Below, in pieces: positions 1-5,025 of a stretch of 5,025 nucleotides of DNA (positions within the stretch are counted from its first letter, which is position 1; each line of letters starts with the position of its first letter). This stretch comes from Chromatiaceae bacterium (GTDB lineage Bacteria; Pseudomonadota; Gammaproteobacteria; Chromatiales; Chromatiaceae). The notes beneath the pieces are model-generated. The model saw only the letters and a program-made list of their open reading frames with translations. It ran no database searches and was not told the origin of the DNA. A program made the position numbers and the translations under genes. The stretch is taken from contig JAEHCY010000332.1 of NCBI GenBank assembly GCA_016880695.1, forward strand, positions 1 through 5,025. The letters are read 5' to 3'.

Positions 1-370
1 AGGCGGCGTCCGCCAGGCCCCGCGCCAGGCGGGCGGCGGTGAGGTTGATCTCCCGGCTCAGGTCCTCCATGCCGTAGTCCGCCATGGAGATGCGGTTGGC
101 GTTGAAGCTGTTGGTCTCCAGGATGTCGGCGCCGGCCTCCAGGTAGGCCTGGTGGATGTTGCGGATGATCTCGGGCCTGGTCAGGACCAGCAGGTCGTTG
201 TTGCCCTTGAGGTCCCGCGGCCAGTCGGCGAAGCGCTCGCCGCGGTAGTCCGCCTCGGTGAGCCCGTGGCGCTGAATCAGGGTGCCCATGGCACCGTCCA
301 GGATCAGGATACGCTCGGCGAGCAACTCGTTGATCTCGGGCGATCGATCTTGCGGAGGCTGTGCGGTCAT
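1..370 (-). CDS. metH: Cobalamin-dependent methionine synthase MetH, N-terminal fragment
   Basis: Partial gene read leftwards; its 3' portion lies beyond the left edge. The visible 123 codons are the start of the homocysteine-binding barrel of B12-dependent methionine synthase, which transfers a methyl group from methyltetrahydrofolate via cobalamin to homocysteine in the cytoplasm. Seen in the translation: [11 protein letters not shown] near residues 22-32, then [36 protein letters not shown] and [14 protein letters not shown]. These match the opening of E. coli MetH almost block for block. The zinc-binding cysteines, the folate, cobalamin and activation domains would be outside the window. 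The start is the ATG at 370; an in-frame ATG at 379 would add three residues (MPR). Neither start has a clear ribosome binding site. The gene is divergent from rlmH. Identity is very secure; the exact start is not. Confidence 0.96.
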   Translation of the reverse strand, partial: MTAQPPQDRSPEINELLAERILILDGAMGTLIQRHGLTEADYRGERFADWPRDLKGNNDLLVLTRPEIIRNIHQAYLEAGADILETNSFNANRISMADYGMEDLSREINLTAARLARGLADAA

Positions 371-387
371 ACGGGGCATGGGGCGGT

Positions 388-400
388 GGGGTTAAACCCC
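388..400. repeat. Perfect 13-bp palindrome GGGGTTAAACCCC
   Basis: Six-base arms GGGGTT and AACCCC flank a central A with no mismatch. The palindrome lies between the candidate metH -10 box and the metH start, over the predicted transcription start. That is a typical place for a repressor operator. It does not fit the MetR (TGAA-N5-TTCA) or MetJ (AGACGTCT) boxes known from E. coli. It could also be a chance palindrome or a small hairpin in the leader. Confidence 0.4.
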
Positions 401-402
401 TC

Positions 403-408
403 ATTCTA
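403..408 (-). promoter_or_regulatory. Candidate -10 box of the metH promoter
   Basis: On the minus strand this reads TAGAAT, one mismatch from the sigma-70 consensus TATAAT, in a locally AT-richer spot of very GC-rich DNA. It sits 24-33 bp upstream of the two possible metH ATGs, so transcription would start near 395-397 with a very short leader. The matching -35 position, around 426-431, reads TCGCCC and keeps only three consensus bases, so an activator may be needed or the call may be wrong. Confidence 0.35.
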
Positions 409-410
409 GC

Positions 411-430
411 CGCCCCTCGGGGAGGGGGCG
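411..430. repeat. GC-rich inverted repeat (hairpin)
   Basis: CGCCCCT at 411-417 pairs with AGGGGGCG at 423-430, leaving one unpaired G and a five-base loop CGGGG. No run of T follows on either side, and no gene ends here, so it is unlikely to be an intrinsic terminator. It covers the place where the metH -35 element would be and may simply reflect the base composition. Confidence 0.35.
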
Positions 431-482
431 AGGTCGGTCGCGACGGGCGCGCGTTGCGCCGAGACAACAAGGAGCCGAAGAT

Positions 483-656
483 ATGGGTCCGTTCTCTATT
501 GCCGCGCCCCCGGTGGGCTCGGGGGGAGGCGACGGGAAACAGCGGGATTGCGCAGCGGGCGGAGGTGGGCGTGGTGGTGGATCGGTTCATGGGCCGCGAG
601 GGTGCCGAGGTGAGGGGCATCCGGTTTGCTCTGGCGCTGTCCCTGAGGCGGGGTGA
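483..656 (+). CDS. Doubtful 57-aa glycine-rich small ORF ahead of rlmH
   Basis: This ATG ORF is preceded by AAGGAG at 469-474, eight bases from the start, the best Shine-Dalgarno match in the window. It ends six bases before the rlmH ATG, so the two could be translationally coupled. The predicted peptide begins MGPFSIAAPPVGSGGG and is rich in glycine and small residues, with three cysteines and no membrane segment or known motif. Against coding, its third codon positions carry many A/T bases while the neighbouring genes are strongly G/C there. I do not recognise it. It could be a leader ORF or, more likely, chance. Confidence 0.15.
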   Translation: MGPFSIAAPPVGSGGGDGKQRDCAAGGGGRGGGSVHGPRGCRGEGHPVCSGAVPEAG

Positions 657-658
657 TC
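650..658 (+). promoter_or_regulatory. Ribosome binding site of rlmH
   Basis: GGGGTGATC differs by one base from GAGGTGATC, which is complementary to the 3' end of 16S rRNA. The GGGG core is nine bases from the ATG at 663, a good spacing. It supports that ATG as the true start. The other genes in this cluster have no comparable site. Confidence 0.65.
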
Positions 659-662
659 CTCG

Positions 663-1133
663 ATGCGTATCCATCTGCTGAGCGTCGGCACCCGCATGAC
701 GGGCTGGGTTGAGGCTGGCTTTGCGGAGTATGCCCGGCGCCTGCCCCCCGAGTGCCGCCTGCGCCTGGTTGAGATCCCCCCGGTGGCGCGGGGCAAGGGC
801 GAGGATAGCGCACGGGTGGTGCGCAAGGAGGGCGAACGGCTCCTCGCCGGCATCCCACCCCAGGCCCGCACTCTGGCCCTTGAGGTGGGTGGGCGGTTGC
901 TCTCCACCGAGGAGGTTGCCCGCGAGCTGCGCGGTTGGCTACAAGGGGGTCGCGACGTGGCGCTGCTCGTCGGCGGCCCCGACGGGCTGGACCCGGCGTG
1001 CCTCGAGCGGGCGGAGTCGCGTTGGTCGCTCTCGCCGCTCACCTTTCCCCATCCCTTGGTTCGGGTGATCGTCGCCGAGCAGCTTTACCGGGCTTGGAGC
1101 TTGCTGCACAACCACCCCTATCACCGGGCCTGA
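663..1133 (+). CDS. rlmH: 23S rRNA (pseudouridine1915-N3)-methyltransferase RlmH
   Basis: RlmH is a SPOUT-class (trefoil-knot) methyltransferase that uses S-adenosylmethionine to methylate N3 of pseudouridine 1915 in helix 69 of 23S rRNA, acting on assembled 70S ribosomes as a homodimer. The 156 residues match the E. coli protein (155 aa) over the full length. Seen: MRIHLLSVGTRM at the N terminus, the SAM-loop motif LLVGGPDGL at 101-109, WSLSPLTFPHPLVRV at 121-135, and the C-terminal LYRAWSLLHNHPYHRA, including the conserved tyrosine (153) and arginine (155) of the HPYHR tail. The start has a good ribosome binding site. It is the first gene of the plus-strand cluster, with maf 25 bp downstream. 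nadD and rsfS, its usual upstream partners in many bacteria, are not within the visible upstream DNA. Confidence 0.97.
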   Translation: MRIHLLSVGTRMTGWVEAGFAEYARRLPPECRLRLVEIPPVARGKGEDSARVVRKEGERLLAGIPPQARTLALEVGGRLLSTEEVARELRGWLQGGRDVALLVGGPDGLDPACLERAESRWSLSPLTFPHPLVRVIVAEQLYRAWSLLHNHPYHRA

Positions 1134-1158
1134 GTACACCCCGAGCCAAGCAACCGTC

Positions 1159-1764
1159 ATGATCCCCCCCGCCCAACCCTTGCTCTACCTCGCCTCCGCA
1201 TCGCCCCGGCGGCGCGTGCTCTTGACCCAGATCGGTGTCCCCTTCGAGGCCGTTGTCGTCGAGGTCGACGAAACGCGCCACGGCGGTGAGGTTGCCGAGG
1301 ACTACGTGATCCGCCTCGCCCGGGCGAAGTCCCGCGCCGCCAGGACCCTCATGCGTGGCTCGCCGCTGCCGGTGCTGGCGGCCGATACCGTGGTGGTGGT
1401 GGGCGAGCGGGTGCTGGGCAAGCCGCGGGACCGCAGCGAGGCCCTCGCCATGCTGGAGCGGTTATCGGACCGCTCCCATGAGGTGCTCACCGCGGTGGCG
1501 CTGATCGGTCGAGGGGAGCGGATGGCGCTGAGTCGCAGTTGGGTCAGCTTCGGTCCCATCGACGCGACGCGCGCCCAGGCCTATTGGTGCACCGATGAGC
1601 CCGCCGACAAGGCGGGTGCCTATGGCATCCAAGGCCTGGGCGCCTTGTTCGTCCGCCGCCTGGAGGGGAGCTACTCCGGGGTGATGGGGCTTCCGCTCTA
1701 CGAGACTGCCGAGCTGCTCGCCGGTGAAGGCATCGACCCTTTGCTCTTCCCCGCTTGCCGGTAG
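1159..1764 (+). CDS. maf: Maf-family nucleotide pyrophosphatase, YhdE type (dTTP/UTP)
   Basis: Maf/YhdE proteins hydrolyse dTTP, UTP and modified pyrimidine nucleotides such as m5CTP to the monophosphate plus pyrophosphate in the cytoplasm, probably cleaning the nucleotide pool; the family is also linked to septum inhibition when overproduced. The 201 residues align with E. coli YhdE (197 aa) along the full length. Seen: LYLASASPRR at 9-18 with both substrate-binding arginines (17, 18), the catalytic-aspartate motif LAADTVV with Asp76, GKPRD with Lys88, TAVAL at 111-115, and DKAGAYGIQG at 150-159 with Gln158. The run DEPADKAGAYGIQGLG and the location directly before rng favour the YhdE subtype over YceF. 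The usual VVGLP near the C terminus reads VMGLP here. The start ATG has no clear ribosome binding site. The TAG stop is 7 bp before rng. Confidence 0.95.
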   Translation: MIPPAQPLLYLASASPRRRVLLTQIGVPFEAVVVEVDETRHGGEVAEDYVIRLARAKSRAARTLMRGSPLPVLAADTVVVVGERVLGKPRDRSEALAMLERLSDRSHEVLTAVALIGRGERMALSRSWVSFGPIDATRAQAYWCTDEPADKAGAYGIQGLGALFVRRLEGSYSGVMGLPLYETAELLAGEGIDPLLFPACR

Positions 1765-1771
1765 GCCCGAG

Positions 1772-3226
1772 ATGACCGAAGAGATCCTGATCAACGTCAC
1801 ACCCCCCGAGACCCGCGTCGCGGTGGTGGAGAATGGTGTGGTGCAGGAGATCATCATCGAGCGGGCGGCGCGGCGCGGCCTGGTGGGCAATATCTACAAG
1901 GGGCGGGTGTGCCGGGTGCTACCCGGGATGCAGGCGGCATTCGTCGATATCGGCCTGGAACGGGCGGCCTTCCTGCATGCCTCGGACATTGTTCTGCCGG
2001 AGCACAGCATACGCTCCGACGACATCACCGAACTCCTGCGGGAGGGCCAGGAGCTACTGGTCCAAGTGGTGAAGGACCCCTTGGGCACCAAGGGTGCCCG
2101 TCTCACCACCAACATCTCCATCCCCTCGCGTTACCTGGTCTTTATGCCCGCGCTGAGGAACATCGGCGTATCCCAGAAGATTGAGCAGGAGGCCGAGCGG
2201 CAGCGGCTGCGGGAGATCCTGGGCCGCTTCGCCCGCCAGAGCGGAGCGGGGGGCGGATACATCGCACGAACGGCCGCCGAGGGGGTGGAGCCGGCGGCGC
2301 TGGAGGAGGATATGGCTTTTCTGGCGCGGTTGTGGGAGTCGCTGCGCACCCGCTGCGAGGTCGCCGCCGGGATGGTCCTGCTCCACGAGGACCTGCCGCT
2401 TGCCCTGCGGGCACTGCGCGATCTGGTGGCTCCGGAGGTGGAGCGGGTCCGCCTCGACTCGCGCTCGACCTTCGATCGGGCCCGGGAGTTCGCCACTAAG
2501 TACATTCCCGAAATCGCCGCGAGGCTTGAGTACTACGCCGGAGAGCGCCCCCTGTTCGACCTCTACAACGTGGAGGAGGAGATCCAGAAGGCGCTGGAGC
2601 GTAAGGTGCAGCTCAAATCGGGTGGTCACCTGGTGATCGACCAGACCGAGGCGATGACCACGATCGATGTCAACACCGGTGCCTTCGTCGGACACCGCAA
2701 TCTCGAAGAGACCATCTTCAAGACCAACCTGGAGGCGGCCCAGGCCATCTGCCGACAACTGCGGCTGCGCAATCTCGGCGGCATCATCATTATCGACTTC
2801 ATCGACATGACCGAGGACGATCACAAGCGGCAGGTCATGCGGGCCCTGGAGAAGTTCTTGGCAAAGGACCACGCCAAGGCGCACATCAGCGAGGTGTCGT
2901 CCCTCGGCTTGGTGCAGATGACACGTAAGCGCACCCGCGAGTCCCTGGAGCACGTGCTGTGCGAGCCCTGTCCCTGTTGCGGTGGCCGCGGCTCGCTCAA
3001 GACGGTGGAGACCACCTGTTACGAGATCTTTCGCGAGCTGCTGCGCGAGGCGCGGCAATACGATGTGAAAACCCTGCTGGTGCTCGCCTCGCCGGAGGTG
3101 GTCGATCGGTTATTGGACGAGGAGTCCATCCACCTCGGTGAGTTCGAGGAGTTCATCGGCAAGCCCATCCGCCTGCAGGCGGAGGGCCTCTACACCCAGG
3201 AACAGTTCGACGTGGTACTCATCTGA
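1772..3226 (+). CDS. rng: Ribonuclease G
   Basis: RNase G is a single-strand-specific, 5'-end-dependent endoribonuclease that matures the 5' end of 16S rRNA and helps degrade some mRNAs in the cytoplasm. At 484 aa it is close to E. coli RNase G (489 aa) and lacks the long C-terminal scaffold of RNase E. Seen in order: N-terminal MTEEILINVTPPETRVAV; an S1-type RNA-binding region from about residue 38 (VGNIYKGRV, VLPGMQAAFVDIG, AAFLHASDI); the 5'-sensor/RNase-H-like region with VVKDPLGTKGARLT; catalytic Asp299 in TTIDVNTGAFVG and Asp342 in IIIIDFIDM, 43 residues apart as in RNase E; the zinc-link CPCCGGRG at 400-407; and the family C-terminal end YTQEQFDVVLI. An upstream ATG at 1724 would add 16 unconserved residues inside maf, so the ATG at 1772 is preferred. 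Only a weak TAGG, overlapping the maf stop, precedes it, which suggests coupling to maf translation. Confidence 0.97.
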   Translation: MTEEILINVTPPETRVAVVENGVVQEIIIERAARRGLVGNIYKGRVCRVLPGMQAAFVDIGLERAAFLHASDIVLPEHSIRSDDITELLREGQELLVQVVKDPLGTKGARLTTNISIPSRYLVFMPALRNIGVSQKIEQEAERQRLREILGRFARQSGAGGGYIARTAAEGVEPAALEEDMAFLARLWESLRTRCEVAAGMVLLHEDLPLALRALRDLVAPEVERVRLDSRSTFDRAREFATKYIPEIAARLEYYAGERPLFDLYNVEEEIQKALERKVQLKSGGHLVIDQTEAMTTIDVNTGAFVGHRNLEETIFKTNLEAAQAICRQLRLRNLGGIIIIDFIDMTEDDHKRQVMRALEKFLAKDHAKAHISEVSSLGLVQMTRKRTRESLEHVLCEPCPCCGGRGSLKTVETTCYEIFRELLREARQYDVKTLLVLASPEVVDRLLDEESIHLGEFEEFIGKPIRLQAEGLYTQEQFDVVLI

Positions 3227-3252
3227 ACGGGGCCCTGAGCTCGTCGCCGATC

Positions 3253-5025
3253 ATGGAAAGCGAGGTGCGTTCGGGGTGGGGCAAGGTCGGGGCTGCGTTG
3301 GCCGTGCTCGTCATCCTCACCGGTCTGACCGTTGCGACCCTGCGTTGGGTGCTGCCGTCGCTGGTGGTTGCCCACCGTGCCGATGTGGTGCGGATGATCG
3401 CCGAGCGCAGCGGCCTGGACGTGCAGATGGACTCCCTGGGCCTGTCCTTCGCCGGCTGGCGACCGCGGCTGCTCCTCGAAGGGGTGCATCTGCGGGATCG
3501 CGTCTCCGGTGCTCCGATCCTCGACCTGCGCCGTTTCAGCCTCGATCTCGATTTGCTCGCGAGTCTTCAGGCGGGGACCCTGCGCATCGGCGGTTCCAGC
3601 CTCGAGGGGGCGAGTCTGGAGGTGCGCCTGCGCCCCGACGGCGCGCTTGGCGTAGCGGGGCTGGAGGGCCTCGATGGCGGCGGCGGGGGCCGCGCGCTTG
3701 GGTTCTTCCTCGCGGAGGGGAGCCTGCGGCTGCGCGACAGCCAGGTGGTTTGGGTGAACGAGCGCTTGGGTGGCCCGCCGCTCCGCCTGGTCGAGGTGGC
3801 CATCGACCTGGACAACCGCGAGGATCGGCACTGGTTTTCCGCGCAGGGGCGCTTCGCCTCGGGGCAGGCGGGCAGCATCGAGGTGCGCGGGGATCTTTCC
3901 GGCGGGCAGGAGGACCGCGTTTCGGGCATCGCAGGTCGGGTCTATGCCCGTCTGAGCGGGCGCGATTTGGGCCGTCGGTTGGCGCCGCAGACGGGGACAG
4001 AGGTTGCGCTTCGCGCCAGCGGAACCCTGGAGTCCTGGGCCGACATCGAGGCTGGCCGTGTGCGCGGCCTGGTGGGGCGTTTCGATCTGCAAGAGCTGGC
4101 ATTGACTGCCCCCAGCGGCGAGCAGTTCGGGGCCGAGCGCCTGGGGGGTGTCCTGGGCTGGCACGCCAGGGACGATGGCTGGGACCTGGATCTGAGGGAA
4201 TTCTCCCTTCAGCGCGGGGGGCGGGTGTGGTCAGCCGCCGCTAGCCTCTGGGTCGGTCACAGGGATGAGGGTGACGAGCGCTTGGCCTTGGGGGTGGATC
4301 ATCTCGATCTGGCTGACGCGGCGGCCCTGGTGCGGGTGATGTTCCCCGCGAGGCCCGAGCTGGGGGCGATCCTGTCCGAGGCGCAGCCCGCCGGGATGGC
4401 CAAGGACCTGCGAGGGGTCGCATACCGTTCGCAGGAGGGGGAATGGATCTGGTCGGGACGGGTCGAGCTTGTCGGGGCCTCCGTTGTGCCCCAGGGGCGC
4501 TGGCCGGGGATCCAGGGGCTCCAGGCGGAGATCACGGCCGATTCTGCCGGTGGCGTCGCGCGGATCTCCTCCGAGGGGCTCGGGATCCGGTTGCCGAACT
4601 TGTTCCGGGACTCGCTCAGCGCCTCGCGCCTGACCGGCGATCTTGGCTGGCGAATGACCCCGGGGGTTCCCCGGCTGGAGCTGTGGAGCCCCGATCTTGT
4701 GGTTGAGAACCCGGACCTTGAAACCCGGAGTGGCCTCGCGATCCAGCTTCCGCTCGACGGCGGGGCCCCGGTCCTCGATATCGAGACCGAGTTCCGCAAT
4801 GGCGATGCCTCCCGCGCCGGGCGCTATCTGCCGCTGGGGATCATGCCACCCAGGGTGGCGCAATGGCTCGATGCCGCCATCGTCAGCGGCCGGGTTCCCC
4901 AGGGGCGATTTCGTTTGCATGGCACCCCTGAAGACTTCCCCTATCGGGATGGCCAAGGCGAATTCGACGTGAGCTTCGAGGTCGAGGAGCTGATTCTCGA
5001 CTACCAACCCCACTGGCCGCGTATC
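3253..5025 (+). CDS. yhdP: AsmA-like phospholipid transport protein YhdP, N-terminal part
   Basis: The gene runs off the right edge; 591 codons are visible, roughly the first half of the family (E. coli YhdP is 1266 aa). YhdP is anchored in the inner membrane with a large periplasmic part and, with TamB and YdbH, is needed for phospholipid movement to the outer membrane. Seen: a short basic N-terminal stretch, one hydrophobic segment at about residues 12-30 (VGAALAVLVILTGLTVATL), then long beta-rich AsmA-type repeats such as LSFAGWRPRLLLEGVHLRD. Near the visible end is a family signature: GRYLP at 523-527, WLDAAI at 538-543, GRFRLHGTPEDFPY at 551-564 and DYQPHWP at 583-589. The ATG at 3253 is 26 bp after rng, gives the expected anchor, and has no clear ribosome binding site. 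It fits the maf-rng-yhdP order; tldD often follows in relatives. The identity is secure; the start is moderately sure. Confidence 0.93.
   Translation, partial: MESEVRSGWGKVGAALAVLVILTGLTVATLRWVLPSLVVAHRADVVRMIAERSGLDVQMDSLGLSFAGWRPRLLLEGVHLRDRVSGAPILDLRRFSLDLDLLASLQAGTLRIGGSSLEGASLEVRLRPDGALGVAGLEGLDGGGGGRALGFFLAEGSLRLRDSQVVWVNERLGGPPLRLVEVAIDLDNREDRHWFSAQGRFASGQAGSIEVRGDLSGGQEDRVSGIAGRVYARLSGRDLGRRLAPQTGTEVALRASGTLESWADIEAGRVRGLVGRFDLQELALTAPSGEQFGAERLGGVLGWHARDDGWDLDLREFSLQRGGRVWSAAASLWVGHRDEGDERLALGVDHLDLADAAALVRVMFPARPELGAILSEAQPAGMAKDLRGVAYRSQEGEWIWSGRVELVGASVVPQGRWPGIQGLQAEITADSAGGVARISSEGLGIRLPNLFRDSLSASRLTGDLGWRMTPGVPRLELWSPDLVVENPDLETRSGLAIQLPLDGGAPVLDIETEFRNGDASRAGRYLPLGIMPPRVAQWLDAAIVSGRVPQGRFRLHGTPEDFPYRDGQGEFDVSFEVEELILDYQPHWPRI

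Larger units (their letters stand above)
371..662. other. Divergent intergenic region between metH and rlmH
   Basis: About 290 bp separate the two divergent genes. I see a candidate metH -10 box, a perfect palindrome, a GC-rich hairpin and spaced G-tracts, listed separately. All three plus-strand frames were read. None resembles RsfS, NadD or another protein I recognise, and the plus-strand frames lack the strong G/C preference at third codon positions seen in the flanking genes. A 57-codon ORF at 483-656 has a good ribosome binding site but poor coding character. No convincing -35/-10 pair was found for the rlmH operon. The best guess, TTGCGC at 454-459 with AAGATA at 478-483, is weak. Confidence 0.7.

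Noticed and set aside
411..430. Intrinsic terminator
   Set aside because: The hairpin has no following U-tract and lies between two divergent gene starts, where no transcript needs to end.
380..662. Degenerate rsfS remnant upstream of rlmH
   Set aside because: None of the three plus-strand frames shows RsfS-like sequence, so the gene is absent here rather than visibly decayed.
361..681. 106-codon plus-strand frame covering the metH start and the intergenic region
   Set aside because: It starts with GTG inside metH, runs into rlmH in another frame, has no homology I can recognise and no ribosome binding site.
1724..1771. Upstream ATG start for rng that would overlap maf
   Set aside because: The added 16 residues are not like any RNase G N terminus and are coded within maf, whereas the ATG at 1772 begins exactly where the family does.
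2054..3058. Long 334-codon open frame on the minus strand, antisense to rng
   Set aside because: It lies wholly opposite the conserved catalytic region of RNase G, has no recognisable domain, and long antisense frames are expected opposite G/C-ending codons.
3190..4164. 324-codon minus-strand open frame opposite yhdP
   Set aside because: It is antisense to a well-supported gene, with low-complexity composition and no family features.
3138..4244. 368-codon plus-strand open frame overlapping the end of rng and the start of yhdP
   Set aside because: It is out of frame with yhdP, whose translation shows clear family signatures, and its arginine/glycine/proline-rich product is typical of a shifted frame in high-GC DNA.
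4231..5013. 260-codon minus-strand open frame opposite yhdP
   Set aside because: It is antisense to the conserved YhdP region that includes the GRYLP and FRLHG signatures; no motif supports it.

Overview
This window looks like ordinary chromosomal housekeeping DNA from a high-GC gammaproteobacterium. The evidence is the very G/C-rich third codon positions, protein sequences that align well from memory with the E. coli orthologues, and the gene order maf (yhdE) - rng - yhdP, which is the order found in E. coli and many other gammaproteobacteria. Purple sulfur or related Chromatiales bacteria would fit the base composition and gene order, but that placement is an inference.

Layout: (1) Positions 1-370, minus strand, hold the N-terminal coding part of metH (cobalamin-dependent methionine synthase); the rest lies beyond the left edge. 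(2) Positions 371-662 are a divergent intergenic region. It contains a candidate metH -10 box, a perfect 13-bp palindrome, a GC-rich hairpin, a series of G-tracts and a doubtful 57-codon ORF with a good ribosome binding site. (3) From 663 to the right edge, four plus-strand genes lie close together: rlmH (663-1133), a YhdE-type maf (1159-1764), rng (1772-3226) and yhdP (3253 to the edge, 3' end missing). Their gaps are 25, 7 and 26 bp, so they are probably one operon. Only rlmH has a strong Shine-Dalgarno sequence; the downstream genes have weak or no visible sites, which suggests translational coupling.

Roles: RlmH methylates pseudouridine 1915 of 23S rRNA. RNase G matures the 5' end of 16S rRNA and takes part in mRNA decay. 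The Maf protein hydrolyses dTTP, UTP and modified pyrimidine nucleotides. YhdP is an inner-membrane-anchored AsmA-like protein involved in moving phospholipid to the outer membrane. MetH, on the other strand, makes methionine from homocysteine. In many relatives rlmH follows nadD and rsfS; here the DNA immediately upstream is metH instead, so an ancestral junction appears to have been rearranged.

I found no mobile element, CRISPR array, tRNA, rRNA, defence gene or clearly new system. The unexplained part is the 283-292 bp metH/rlmH intergenic region, where the findings are concentrated.
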